This document shows, piece after piece, positions 37,723-46,450 of a stretch of DNA of 64,000 bases (positions within the stretch are counted from its first letter, which is position 1; every line of letters begins with the position of its first letter). The translations under genes were made by a program, and so were the position numbers. A model generated the notes under the pieces. The model saw only the letters and a program-made list of their open reading frames with translations, made no database searches and had not been told where the DNA came from. The stretch covers positions 1 to 64,000 of the forward strand of contig NZ_LATM01000002.1 in NCBI RefSeq assembly GCF_000972495.1. The letters run 5' to 3'. This DNA comes from Hymenobacter terrenus (lineage in GTDB: Bacteria > Bacteroidota > Bacteroidia > Cytophagales > Hymenobacteraceae).

Positions 37723-38078
37723 GGGAGGGGGCGCCGGAATTCAGAAAAAGCATCTACCCTTCTTCTCCGGACTGCCACCCGATGACGCAGACCGGCCCGA
37801 AAAGCGAATGCCAAAACGGACTCTATTCCTTGGAAAGAGCCTGCTACGCCCCATCCAGGGCTCCCGATACCGGCCCGCCTGTCTACCAACTTCCTCCGGC
37901 CCACCCCCAAGCTCCCGCCATCCCTCCCGAAGCTCCGGCAAGCCTCACCGAAGCCTCAGAAAGTGTCCCCGAAGCCTTAGAAACAGCTAATCGTTGTGCT
38001 TAGCAGGGGGAGTCTGGTATTTTGGCGGGAATTCACGCTCTTTCGAAAACACCGCGTGCTGCTACGAGCTAGCGCGGG
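37723..38078. other. Gap between obgE and grpE with a 21-bp repeat run
   Basis: I see no confident gene. A 73-codon frame from ATG 37782 to 38003 (+) is possible; it is Pro/Glu/Ala-rich at the end but has no family match, and the DNA repeats described separately may explain why it stays open. No terminator for obgE is clear. Confidence 0.4.
37906..37989 (+). repeat. Four imperfect 21-bp direct repeats
   Basis: The core CC(G/C)AAGC begins at 37906, 37927, 37948 and 37969, a spacing of exactly 21 bases. In the open frame starting at 37782 each unit encodes seven residues of the form PEAPASL, TEASESV or PEALETA. The unit being a multiple of three is compatible with a coding repeat but does not prove it. 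Confidence 0.55.
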
Positions 38079-38100
38079 TGTCACTCTGTCAGCCTGTGTC
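38079..38100 (+). promoter_or_regulatory. TGTCA-type direct repeats upstream of grpE
   Basis: TGTCA occurs at 38079 and 38087, and a related TGTGTC at 38095, giving three units with 8-base spacing that end three bases before a sigma-54-like -24 box. The position suits activator or repressor binding. The DNA-binding protein is unknown. Confidence 0.45.
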
Positions 38101-38103
38101 CCT

Positions 38104-38119
38104 TTGGCAAGTTCCTTGC
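38104..38119 (+). promoter_or_regulatory. Sigma-54-like promoter of grpE-dnaJ
   Basis: TTGGCA at 38104-38109 and TTGC at 38116-38119 are separated by 6 bases, so the invariant GG and GC are 12 bases apart as in -24/-12 promoters. The start would be near 38131, just ahead of both possible grpE start codons. No CIRCE element or TAnnTTTG box was seen in this gap. Confidence 0.6.
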
Positions 38120-38148
38120 GCCCGCAGGGTGACTAACCGGCTAACCCC

Positions 38149-38760
38149 GTGAAAAACCCATTCCGACGAATCTTTCCCAAAATGGCTGACGATAATAAAC
38201 TGCCCCAGGACGACAACCTGACTGCTGACCCCACCAACGTAGCTGGCGAAATGGCCGATGTTGACGGTGAAATCACCGACCCCAACATGACTGCTACCGG
38301 TGCGCCCCAGGGCGAAGGCACTCGTACCGATGCCGAGCTGGCCGACCTCAAGGACAAGTACCTGCGCCTGGCTGCCGAGTTTGAGAACTACAAGCGCCGC
38401 ACCACCAAAGAGCGAATTGAATTGTTCAAAACCGCCAACCAGGAGCTGATGACGGCCTTGCTGCCCGTGCTCGACGACTTTGAGCGCGCCCGCAACGCCA
38501 CCCGCGAAACGACCGATGCCAATGCCGTGCGCGAAAGCATTGATATTATTCAGAGCAAGCTGAACAAAACACTCCAGCAAAAGGGTTTGACCGCTATGGA
38601 AACCAAGGGCGGCGACTTTGATGCGGAGCTGCACGAGGCCATCACCCAAATCCCCGCGCCCAGCGACGACCTAAAGGGAAAAGTCGTGGACGAAGTGGAA
38701 AAGGGCTATTATTTGGGCGATAAAGTAATTCGCCACGCTAAAGTGGTGCTTGGGCAGTAA
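38149..38760 (+). CDS. grpE: GrpE nucleotide exchange factor
   Basis: Cofactor of DnaK. An acidic, disordered N terminus (residues 1-60) leads to the long coiled-coil helix LKDKYLRLAAEFENYKRRTT and then the beta-domain with GGDFDAELHEAI and VEKGYYLGDKVIRHAKVVLG. 203 residues, starting from GTG 38149; ATG 38182 would give 192 residues and is equally possible. Followed by dnaJ after a repeat-containing gap; dnaK is not in the window. Confidence 0.94.
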   Translation: MKNPFRRIFPKMADDNKLPQDDNLTADPTNVAGEMADVDGEITDPNMTATGAPQGEGTRTDAELADLKDKYLRLAAEFENYKRRTTKERIELFKTANQELMTALLPVLDDFERARNATRETTDANAVRESIDIIQSKLNKTLQQKGLTAMETKGGDFDAELHEAITQIPAPSDDLKGKVVDEVEKGYYLGDKVIRHAKVVLGQ

Positions 38761-38801
38761 TTTTAAGGTTTGATAGAATAGCAAAACGGTCAGCAAAGGC
38801 T

Positions 38802-38885
38802 GTCATGCAGAGCGCAGCGAAGCATCTCGCGTGCTTCAACTACTTAGTGGTGGCGGGCAAGATGCTTCGCTGCGCTCTGCATGAC
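38802..38885 (+). repeat. Perfect 26-bp inverted repeat between grpE and dnaJ
   Basis: Bases 38802-38827 are exactly complementary to 38860-38885, with a 32-base loop. The arms contain GAGCGCAGCGAAGCATCT and can fold into a very stable hairpin. No T run follows, so it resembles a REP/MITE-like intergenic element more than a terminator. A degenerate relative occurs at 45357-45440. Confidence 0.8.
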
Positions 38886-38918
38886 GGCGTTGACTGATGT
38901 TCAGATACACCCACTCAG

Positions 38919-40058
38919 ATGGCAACCAAGCGCGATTATTACGAAATACTAGGTATCGCCAAGAATGCGGCGGGCGACGAAATCAAGTCGGCTTACCGCA
39001 AGATGGCCATCAAATACCACCCGGACAAGAACCCGGACGACCCGACGGCCGAAGATAAGTTCAAGGAGGCGGCTGAGGCTTATGAGGTGCTTAGCAACGC
39101 CGATAAGCGCGCGCGCTACGACCGTTACGGCCACCAGGGAGTGGGCGGCGGCAACGGCGGCGGGCCCAACATGGAGGATATCTTCTCGCAGTTCGGCGAT
39201 ATTTTTGGCGGCGGGGGCGGCTTCGAAGGCTTCTTCGGCGGCCGTCAGGGCGGCGGTCGGCGCCAGCGCAAGGGCTCGAACCTGCGCATCAAGCTGAAGC
39301 TCGACCTGGAGGAAATCGCCAACGGCGTTGAGAAGAAAATCAAGGTGAAGCGCTACGTGGCTTGCCAGCCGTGCAGCGGCACCGGCGCCAAAAACGGTAC
39401 CGATTTGAAAACCTGCGCCACCTGCCAGGGCTCCGGCCAGACCAAGCGCGTGGTGAATACCATGCTCGGCCAAATGGTGAGCAGCAGCACCTGCCCCACC
39501 TGCAACGGCGAAGGCAAAACGGTGACTGCTACCTGCGACGTGTGCAAGGGCGAAGGCCGACAGCTGCACGAGGAAGTGATTCCCATCAACATTCCTGCCG
39601 GCGTGGCCAACGACATGCAGCTGAGCATGAGTGGCAAAGGCAACTTCCCGGAGCGCGGTGGTGTGCCCGGCGACCTGCTTATTCAAATTGAGGAGGAGCC
39701 GCACGAATTCCTGAAGCGCGACGGCAACAACATCATGTTCGAGCAATACATCTCCTTCGTGGATGCGGCTCTGGGCGCGAGCCTGGAAGTACCAACTATC
39801 GAAGGCAAGGTGAAAATCAAGGTGGACCCCGGCACTCAGCCCGGCAAAATCCTGCGCCTGCGCGGCAAGGGTATCAAGGACCTTAACGGCTACGGCCGCG
39901 GCGACCAGCTCATCCACCTCAATGTGTGGACGCCCAAGCACGTGAGCAACCAGGAGCGAGAGCTGCTGGAAAAGCTCCGCGACTCGGATAACTTCACGCC
40001 GCACCCCGGCAAGAATGAAAAGGGCTTCTTCGAGAAAGTGAAGGAGTACTTCCAGTAG
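38919..40058 (+). CDS. dnaJ: Chaperone DnaJ
   Basis: Type I Hsp40, 379 residues, stimulates DnaK. The J domain has YHPDKNPDD (HPD at about residues 33-35), then a Gly/Phe-rich linker (residues 75-112), four zinc repeats ([32 protein letters not shown]) and the C-terminal substrate domains. No residue of note is missing. It follows grpE and ends at a strong terminator. Confidence 0.97.
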   Translation: MATKRDYYEILGIAKNAAGDEIKSAYRKMAIKYHPDKNPDDPTAEDKFKEAAEAYEVLSNADKRARYDRYGHQGVGGGNGGGPNMEDIFSQFGDIFGGGGGFEGFFGGRQGGGRRQRKGSNLRIKLKLDLEEIANGVEKKIKVKRYVACQPCSGTGAKNGTDLKTCATCQGSGQTKRVVNTMLGQMVSSSTCPTCNGEGKTVTATCDVCKGEGRQLHEEVIPINIPAGVANDMQLSMSGKGNFPERGGVPGDLLIQIEEEPHEFLKRDGNNIMFEQYISFVDAALGASLEVPTIEGKVKIKVDPGTQPGKILRLRGKGIKDLNGYGRGDQLIHLNVWTPKHVSNQERELLEKLRDSDNFTPHPGKNEKGFFEKVKEYFQ

Positions 40059-40080
40059 CAATCTAATAGGGGTTTCTCGC

Positions 40081-40120
40081 AAAGAGCCCGCCTTTCTCAT
40101 TTGAAAGGCGGGCTCTTTTT
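40081..40120 (+). terminator. Rho-independent terminator of dnaJ
   Basis: A 16-bp perfect stem, AAAGAGCCCGCCTTTC against 40103-40118, with a 6-base loop and a T run. It lies between dnaJ (+) and the TraB gene (-) and may also stop transcription from the other side. Confidence 0.92.
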
Positions 40121-40181
40121 ATTTGCTGCCGCTGCTAAAGCTGCGCTGCTTGGTTAGTTGTGAAACGCTTGTCTCGAACAC

Positions 40182-41081
40182 TTATAGCAGCGGTTTTACC
40201 TGATAGCCTTGCTGCCGGAGCAGGGCCAGCACACCATTGGGGCCGCCGAGGTGGGCAGCTCCCACCGCGAAAAAGGTGGGCTTGCTGGCAGCCTGTTGTG
40301 CTATAAGCGGAATCCAGCGCTTGTTGCGGTCATTGAGCATTTGGTTCTCGTATTCCTTCATGCCAAATTTGCTGTTCAGAGCTACTTTCAGGAGGCCTTC
40401 GACATCTTGGGCCTGATAGAGATTGAGCATGTTGCGAAATTCCTGTTCGGCTTCAGCATGCTTGTTCACGATATCGGACAGCATGTGGGCTTGTTTTTCA
40501 CACGGAATGTTGTCAAAAATACCCATCTGCTCGGCCACGGTTTCCAGGCCAATGACTTCCATCTTCTTGGCTTTGGCCATTTCCACCAGCGTCCCTTCAT
40601 AGCTTCCCACCGGACAGCCCAGTATTTTGGGGTAGAGCAGGGAGGCCAAAATGAAGGGTTTCATCGTGGTCATTTGGGCGAAGGGCATTTTGAGCTGGGT
40701 GGTGTAGTAGTCGCTCACGGCGGTGTAGTCCTCCTTGCTCATGCAGCCTTGCACGGTTTGGCCGGCCGGCATTGTCATGAGGCCGCGCATTTCTTCGGCC
40801 ATGGTAGGGCTATCCATATCTAACTCAAGGGCCACTTGCTGCGAGTTGTCGATGGCCTGCTGAATAGTTGGACTGATTTTCAGGTCGTCGGCGCACAGCA
40901 GGTGAATAGTGCCAAATACATAGGAAGGCTTGGCGAGCTTATTGCCCGAAATTTCCCAGAGCAACGACTTCGTAACGGGCTGGGCAGGGACTGCGCTGGT
41001 GTTTTTGGCCGTCTTTTGAGCATGGGCCAGGGGGGAAGCCAGCAGCAAGGTACCGGCTAGTAAAAGGTGAGGAAAACGCAT
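40182..41081 (-). CDS. TraB/GumN family protein, exported
   Basis: Signal peptide (MRFPHLLLAGTLLLASPLAHA, cut before QKTAK), then the TraB/GumN domain: SYVFGTIHLL near residue 55 and the C-terminal TFFAVGAAHLGGPNGVLALL, with a central MLNDRNKRW. Members are related to the TIKI/ChaN protease superfamily. The conserved His, Glu and Asn residues suggest a metal-dependent enzyme, but the substrate is unknown. 299 residues, single gene. Confidence 0.85.
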   Translation of the reverse strand: MRFPHLLLAGTLLLASPLAHAQKTAKNTSAVPAQPVTKSLLWEISGNKLAKPSYVFGTIHLLCADDLKISPTIQQAIDNSQQVALELDMDSPTMAEEMRGLMTMPAGQTVQGCMSKEDYTAVSDYYTTQLKMPFAQMTTMKPFILASLLYPKILGCPVGSYEGTLVEMAKAKKMEVIGLETVAEQMGIFDNIPCEKQAHMLSDIVNKHAEAEQEFRNMLNLYQAQDVEGLLKVALNSKFGMKEYENQMLNDRNKRWIPLIAQQAASKPTFFAVGAAHLGGPNGVLALLRQQGYQVKPLL

Positions 41082-41289
41082 TTTTACAGAAAAAAGGTGA
41101 GAGTGAAATGATAATAAGTGCGACAGGCAAGCTCGTAATCCTCAGCCTACCGCGGATTAGGACCGGTGAGGAAGCTGAATAGACAAGATTCCATTGTGGA
41201 CCGACCTTTCTTGTGCCAGCTGGTCGGCGCCGGGAAATACGTTGCCACACAGATGAGACGAGGAGCCCTGATTTGGCGCTGGCAAATAA

Positions 41290-41595
41290 TTAGCGGATGC
41301 TTGGGCTTTCGGTGTTGGTCCGTCCTACCTTGGCTTTCAAATCGTGGCCGACTTGAAAGCTGAAAAGCAGCAGAGCGGCTCCTACCAGCAGCATCGAGCC
41401 GTAGCGACGCCAAGTGGGTAACGGCGTGCTGGTGGCAGCCCCATAGGCTAGCGTCGGAGCGTAGGCCAAGTCGGAAAGAGCGAAGCCAATAGCCAGAGTA
41501 CCACTGGTGGCTGCGGCCAGCCAGGTGCCGGATACCGTGTGAACAAGACTCAGTAAGCCAAAGATGAGGCCGGTGATGACATTGAGCTTTTTCAT
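41290..41595 (-). CDS. Small membrane protein of unknown function
   Basis: A 101-residue protein starting MKKLNVITGLIFGLLSLVHTV with two or three hydrophobic segments (about 5-25, 27-50 and 65-82) and a basic, polar tail. I recognise no family. It is separated by about 200 bases from the TraB gene downstream and runs divergently from the sigma-factor gene. Codon use is like its neighbours, which supports it being real. Confidence 0.5.
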   Translation of the reverse strand: MKKLNVITGLIFGLLSLVHTVSGTWLAAATSGTLAIGFALSDLAYAPTLAYGAATSTPLPTWRRYGSMLLVGAALLLFSFQVGHDLKAKVGRTNTESPSIR

Positions 41596-41748
41596 GGCGA
41601 AATAGTTTGAACCCTTTAATTTGATTGCTTAATCGTGCACGGCAGGCAAGCATTACAGCACCTAGCGTTTTTTACTGTTGATTTTTTTACGGTGGCTGTA
41701 ATGCCCGCTCAGCTTTGGCGATTCATTCCCCAAAACCATCACCTAGTA

Positions 41749-42255
41749 ATGCCCGCCGCGCCGTCCGCCGATTTTGTTGCCGCGCTGAACGAGTACCAGC
41801 CGTTGCTGCGGCGGGTGGCCCGGCTGTACTGCCAGGATGCCGACGACCGCCAGGACTTGTTCCAGGAAATTGTGTTGCAGCTGTGGCGGGCGTGGCCGCG
41901 CTACGTGCCGCAGCCCAATACCAAGCTCAGCACCTGGCTCTACCGCATTGCGCTGAACGTGGCCATCTCGAACCTGCGCCAGCGCACCCGCCGCCCCGCG
42001 CCGAGCGAACTGGATGCCGAAGCCTTGGCCGTGGCCCAGGCGCCCGAATCTGGTTTCGATGCCGACGACCACGCTGCCCTCTACCGGGCCATCGGCAGGT
42101 TGTCGGAAATCGACAAGGCCTTTATTCTGCTCTACCTCGAAGACCGGCCTTATGATGAAATGGCCGAAATTCTAGGCATCACCCAAAACAATGTGCGCGT
42201 GAAAATGCACCGCGTGCAGGAAAAACTTCGCTCCTTTTTACTTCACGCCGTCTGA
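41749..42255 (+). CDS. ECF-type RNA polymerase sigma factor
   Basis: 168 residues. Region 2 is YQPLLRRVARLYCQDADDRQDLFQEIVLQLWRAWPRY; region 4 is RLSEIDKAFILLYLEDRPYDEMAEILGITQNNVRVKMHR, ending in the DNA-binding helix. I chose ATG 41749, directly before region 2; earlier starts add unrelated sequence. The stop overlaps the next gene (TGATG), which encodes a membrane protein likely to be its anti-sigma factor. Confidence 0.9.
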   Translation: MPAAPSADFVAALNEYQPLLRRVARLYCQDADDRQDLFQEIVLQLWRAWPRYVPQPNTKLSTWLYRIALNVAISNLRQRTRRPAPSELDAEALAVAQAPESGFDADDHAALYRAIGRLSEIDKAFILLYLEDRPYDEMAEILGITQNNVRVKMHRVQEKLRSFLLHAV

Positions 42256-42896
42256 TGGAACTCGATGACCTCCGGCGCCAGTGGCAGCAGCCCGCGCCGG
42301 CCGAAGCACCAGCGGCCTTCGATGCCGTGGCATTGACCAAGTTGCTGGCCCGCGGCTCACGTAGCCCGGTAAGCAAGATGCGCCGCAACGTTTGGCTGGA
42401 AATCAGCTTTGCGGCGGTGATTATGATTCTGACCAGTATAGGGTTGCTTTATGCGCGAGACACCCATATACATATACGAACGCTGCTTGGGGGTATGATT
42501 ATTATATGCCTGCTCAGCGGGTTCTATTACCGCCGTAAGTTGGCAGTGCTGCATAGCCTGGGTGACGCCAACGGAGCCTTGCGTGAGCACGTGGTACGAC
42601 AGTTAAGTAGCCTGCGTGGGCTAGTGAAGTTATACTACCAAGCCACTATGTGGTCCTCGTATATGGGGCTAGTTATAGGGTTGTTCTTTACTGGCACAGA
42701 CGTCGTGCATACTGTGTCAAGGTCTAAGCTATTAATAGCCATTGCTATTATGTTCGTCGTTTATGGAATACTAGGGCTGTTCAACTACTTTATTATGGGC
42801 CGGTTTACGCGGTGGTACATTCAGCGCCTTTATGGCCAGCACCTCGACCAACTGGAGCGCTCCTTACGCGAGCTGGATGATGAACCCAGCGCCTAA
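42255..42896 (+). CDS. Membrane protein, probable anti-sigma partner
   Basis: 213 residues with an N-terminal cytoplasmic part of about 45 residues (MELDDLRRQWQQPAP) and four hydrophobic segments near 46-67, 77-92, 131-147 and 159-182, then a charged tail. The translational overlap with an ECF sigma gene and the short cytoplasmic N terminus fit an anti-sigma factor, but I see no ZAS zinc motif or FecR domain, so this is inference. Confidence 0.6.
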   Translation: MELDDLRRQWQQPAPAEAPAAFDAVALTKLLARGSRSPVSKMRRNVWLEISFAAVIMILTSIGLLYARDTHIHIRTLLGGMIIICLLSGFYYRRKLAVLHSLGDANGALREHVVRQLSSLRGLVKLYYQATMWSSYMGLVIGLFFTGTDVVHTVSRSKLLIAIAIMFVVYGILGLFNYFIMGRFTRWYIQRLYGQHLDQLERSLRELDDEPSA

Positions 42897-42962
42897 ATTT
42901 CTTTGCCGCCTGACTTCAGTTCCCTTCCTCTACATTTAATTCCTCACCTAACCCCTTTTTCT

Positions 42963-43901
42963 GTGAACCCCATTCTCGAAGCCATCGACGTGCGCAAGGC
43001 TTACGCCAACCACGTCGCCCTGTCTGGTGTGAGCCTCGTCATTCCGGAGGGCAGCATTTTCGGTTTACTTGGCCCCAACGGCGCCGGCAAAACCTCGCTC
43101 ATCCGCATCATCACCCAGATTACGGGGGCTGATTCCGGCGAAATCCGGTTTCGTGGCGAGCGACTCAACCCTTCGCACATTGCCCAAATCGGCTACTTGC
43201 CCGAAGAGCGGGGGCTTTATAAGAAGATGAAAGTGGGCGAGCAGCTGCTCTACCTGGCCCAGCTGCGCGGCCTGAGCCGGACCGATGCTACAGCGCGCAT
43301 CAAGCAGTGGCTGGCGCGGTTCGAGATAAAGGAATGGGCGGGCAAGAACGTGGAAGACCTGAGCAAGGGCATGCAGCAGAAGGTGCAGTTCATTGCCACG
43401 GTGCTGCACCAGCCCAGCCTGATTATCCTGGACGAACCGTTCTCAGGCTTCGACCCGATTAACGCCAACCTGATTAAGGACGAGATTCTGGCCTTGCGCG
43501 ACCAAGGCTCGACCATTATTTTCTCCACGCACCGCATGGAATCGGTGGAAGAACTCTGCGACAGCATTGCCCTGATAAATAAATCGCGAAAGGTATTGGA
43601 TGGCTCGGTGACCGATATCAAAAACCAATTCAAAACCAATACCTACGAGCTAGAAGGCCGGGGCCGCTTCATGCTCACGCACCCCGATTTTGAAGTGCTG
43701 GAGCAGAAGGAGCGTGAAAACGGGTACGTGTACGCCCGCATCCAAATCCACGCCGGGGCCACGCCCAACGACTTGTTGCGCTTCGCTATGACGCAGCTTG
43801 AAATACAAGCCTTTCGCGAGCGCATTCCGAGCATCAATGAGATTTTCATTCGGCGGGTCGGGGAAACGATGCCGGAGTCGCTGGTCGAAATAGCTTCGTA
43901 A
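42963..43901 (+). CDS. ABC transporter ATP-binding protein
   Basis: NatA/CcmA-like ATPase of 312 residues. Walker A GPNGAGKTSL, signature VEDLSKGMQQKVQ (an SKGMQQ variant of LSGGQ, usual in this subfamily), Walker B LIILDEPFSGFDP and switch His in STHRM. The C-terminal 80 residues form the extra domain seen in drug and sodium exporters. The start GTG 42963 (MNPILEAIDVRKAY) matches the family. Its partner permease follows 52 bases later. Confidence 0.93.
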   Translation: MNPILEAIDVRKAYANHVALSGVSLVIPEGSIFGLLGPNGAGKTSLIRIITQITGADSGEIRFRGERLNPSHIAQIGYLPEERGLYKKMKVGEQLLYLAQLRGLSRTDATARIKQWLARFEIKEWAGKNVEDLSKGMQQKVQFIATVLHQPSLIILDEPFSGFDPINANLIKDEILALRDQGSTIIFSTHRMESVEELCDSIALINKSRKVLDGSVTDIKNQFKTNTYELEGRGRFMLTHPDFEVLEQKERENGYVYARIQIHAGATPNDLLRFAMTQLEIQAFRERIPSINEIFIRRVGETMPESLVEIAS

Positions 43902-43953
43902 CGCGGTACGCGCTGAATTCTGCTTTCCCCCTCATCCTTTCTTTTGCAAAACC

Positions 43954-45339
43954 ATGGATAAAATCTGGCTTATCATCCAACGCGAGTACCTCACCCGCGT
44001 CCGTAAAAAAAGCTTTCTAGTCATTTCGCTCCTGGCCCCGTTGTTGATGGTGGGTTCGGGCATCGCCATTGGCAAGCTCAATTCTGCCTCCGGCCCCGAT
44101 ACCGTGGCCGTGCACGATGAAAGCGGCCTGAATCTGCTTGGGCAGTTGCAGGACAACGAAGACGTGCACTTTGTACCGGCCGCTGCGGGTTCGCTGGCCA
44201 CGGCCCAGGCCGCGTTCGAAAAAGCAAAGCCCAAGCAGGCAGCCCTGCTGAACTTCCCAGCGGGGTTTGCTCTCGATAGCACCAAGGGCATTCAGGTGCT
44301 GAGCAAAGGCAACGTGTCGCTCAACCGCCAGAACAACATTCGCAAGGCCGTGAACAAGGCCGTGAGTGAGTTGAAAATGGCCCGCTCTGGCCTCAAGCAG
44401 GAAACCATTAGCAACCTGCAGGCCCGAGTAGAGCTCACGGCCATCAACTTGGACGAATTGGGCGGCAAGCGCAACGATGTGGGCGTGACTACCGCCATGG
44501 CTTACATCCTCTCCATCTTGGTGTACATGTTCATCTTCATCTACGGCGTGCAGGTAATGCGCGGAGTGAGTGAGGAAAAATCGAGCCGTATTATGGAGGT
44601 AATGATTTCGTCGGTGAAGCCATTTCAGCTCATGATGGGCAAGATTTTGGGCATTGCCGGCGTCGTGCTCACCCAATTCGGGCTGTGGATGGCGCTGTCG
44701 TGGAGCATCAGCACGGTAGTCGTGCCAATGCTGCTCAAATCCGACAAACCGTCCATAAGCACCGCTGCCCCTAGCGGCCATGGTGTTACGTCGACGGCGC
44801 CCGCTTCGGCCCCGTCCGCTCAGGCCCCTGCAGCGGCTGCGCCGGCTACCGCGGAGGCGGTCGCCCCCCGGCCCGGTCAGTTTAGCTTGTGGAGCGTGCT
44901 GGAAGGCCTGCCCATTGGCAGCATCATCGGCGGGTTCCTGTTCTTTTTCCTAGGCGGGTACTTGCTGTACTCAGCCTTGTTTGCCGCCATCGGCTCGGCG
45001 GTGGACGACCAGACCGACGCGCAGCAGTTCATGTTCCCCGTCACCGTGCCACTCATCCTGAGCTATGTGGTCAGCATCAACGTCATCATCAATGGCGACC
45101 CCAACGGTCCACTGGCTTTCTGGCTGTCGATGATTCCCTTCACTTCGCCCATCGCCATGGTAATGCGGTTGCCTTTCGGCGTGCCCGGGTGGCAGTTGCT
45201 ACTATCAGGGGCGCTGCTGATTGCCGGTTTTGTGGGGGTAACCTGGGTGGCGGCCCGCATCTACCGGGTTGGTATTTTGATGTATGGCAAAAAAGTATCA
45301 TATAAAGAATTGTCGAAATGGATGTTTTATAAAGGATAG
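43954..45339 (+). CDS. ABC transporter permease (ABC-2 type, NatB-like)
   Basis: 461 residues. Membrane helix 1 follows WLIIQREYLTRVRKKSFL, then a periplasmic domain of about 150 residues, then a group of helices from residue 180 including the GVSEEKSSRIMEVMISSVKP segment typical of ABC-2 exporters. An Ala/Pro-rich low-complexity insert of about 45 residues (near 270-310) sits in a loop, unusual for the family. Forms an exporter with the ATPase upstream; substrate unknown. Confidence 0.9.
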   Translation: MDKIWLIIQREYLTRVRKKSFLVISLLAPLLMVGSGIAIGKLNSASGPDTVAVHDESGLNLLGQLQDNEDVHFVPAAAGSLATAQAAFEKAKPKQAALLNFPAGFALDSTKGIQVLSKGNVSLNRQNNIRKAVNKAVSELKMARSGLKQETISNLQARVELTAINLDELGGKRNDVGVTTAMAYILSILVYMFIFIYGVQVMRGVSEEKSSRIMEVMISSVKPFQLMMGKILGIAGVVLTQFGLWMALSWSISTVVVPMLLKSDKPSISTAAPSGHGVTSTAPASAPSAQAPAAAAPATAEAVAPRPGQFSLWSVLEGLPIGSIIGGFLFFFLGGYLLYSALFAAIGSAVDDQTDAQQFMFPVTVPLILSYVVSINVIINGDPNGPLAFWLSMIPFTSPIAMVMRLPFGVPGWQLLLSGALLIAGFVGVTWVAARIYRVGILMYGKKVSYKELSKWMFYKG

Positions 45340-45356
45340 AAAAAGGAACATAAAAC

Positions 45357-45440
45357 GTCATGCTGAGCTTGTCAAGGTGTCTTCACTGCGTACAGTAATT
45401 ACTGCTGCAGTAAAGGTGCTTTGATAAGCTTCGCAGGACG
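45357..45440 (+). repeat. Imperfect inverted repeat related to the grpE-dnaJ element
   Basis: The left arm GTCATGCTGAGCTTGTCAAG and the right arm around 45414-45440 (GGTGCTTTGATAAGCTTCGC) are partly complementary. The GTCATGC...GAGC start is shared with the perfect 26-bp repeat at 38802, which suggests a decayed copy of the same repeat family. Confidence 0.5.
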
Positions 45441-45450
45441 CCTTTTTAGC

Positions 45451-46341
45451 ATGAAAATTCCAGCATTCCGCGCACTCCTTATTTTTTGCCTCGCGCTAAC
45501 CAGTTCCGCCTTCGTTGGCGACCGGCCCGCTTACCGCCTCTTCACCGCCGCCGGCCAGCCCGCGGATTATGACCAGATGCTGAGTGAGCTGGCGCAGGCC
45601 GACGTGGTGCTCTTCGGCGAGCAGCACAACGACGTGATGGCCCATTGGCTGGAACTGCAAGTAGCCAAGGACCTGCAGAAGCTGAAAAAGCCCGGCCAAT
45701 TCGTGCTAGGCATGGAAATGTTTGAGCGCGATGTGCAGCCGCTGGTGGCACAGTATGCCGCCGGTACTCTCGCCGATACGGCCCTCGAGCGCCAAGGCCG
45801 CCCGTGGCCCAACTACGCCACCGACTACCGCCCGCTGCTGCTGTTTGCCCGCGAAAATAAAATTCCCGTCGTTGGCACCAATGCCCCGCGTCCGTTTGCG
45901 CAGGCCGTAGCGCGGGGCAGCCTCAAGGCACTCGATAAGCTGCCGGCCAACGACCGTGCCCTACTGGCCCCGCTACCCCTGAAAGTGGATTATGAGCTGC
46001 CCGGCTACAAAAAAATGGCCGCTATGTTCGGCGGCGACAGCAAAACCCACGGCGGAGGCGCCCAGAACATTATTCAGGCCCAAGCATTGAAGGATGCCAC
46101 GATGGCCCATTTCATCGGCAAGAGCCGTCAGGAGGGCCAAACCCTGCTTCACCTGAACGGCAGCTACCATTCCGACCACCACGACGGCATTGTGGCTTAC
46201 CTGCGCCAGTACGCGCCCAAGCTCCGCGTCAAAACCATCAGTGTGGTAACCCAGGACCAGCTTCAGCAACTCGATAAGGAGCAGGTGAACCTGGCTGATT
46301 TCGTGGTAGTGGTGCCAGCCGATGCGAGCAAGTCGTATTAG
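45451..46341 (+). CDS. ChaN-like exported protein (haem-binding/TIKI superfamily)
   Basis: 296 residues with a signal peptide (MKIPAFRALLIFCLALTSSA). The ChaN-type core has VVLFGEQHNDVMAHWLELQV, FVLGMEMFERDVQPLV and a C-terminal LLHLNGSYHSDHHDGIV. ChaN of Campylobacter binds haem; family members may be metalloenzymes. I chose ATG 45451; a TTG 30 bases upstream lies inside repeat DNA and gives no signal peptide. Confidence 0.82.
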   Translation: MKIPAFRALLIFCLALTSSAFVGDRPAYRLFTAAGQPADYDQMLSELAQADVVLFGEQHNDVMAHWLELQVAKDLQKLKKPGQFVLGMEMFERDVQPLVAQYAAGTLADTALERQGRPWPNYATDYRPLLLFARENKIPVVGTNAPRPFAQAVARGSLKALDKLPANDRALLAPLPLKVDYELPGYKKMAAMFGGDSKTHGGGAQNIIQAQALKDATMAHFIGKSRQEGQTLLHLNGSYHSDHHDGIVAYLRQYAPKLRVKTISVVTQDQLQQLDKEQVNLADFVVVVPADASKSY

Positions 46342-46450
46342 AGGATGGGCCAAAGAAAAGGTTGGGAGCGAAGCCCGCTACGCCATCTTTCCTTTTAGTC
46401 CTTACGTTACACCTAGCCGTGCTCGCATCGAATCCTGAACCATTCTTCTC

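Noticed and set aside
38020..38148. CIRCE (HrcA) operator before grpE
   Set aside because: No TTAGCACTC/GAGTGCTAA pair was found in the gap.
38949..40100. 383-codon frame opposite dnaJ
   Set aside because: Antisense shadow of a complete dnaJ; the protein is Ala/His/Leu-rich with no domain.
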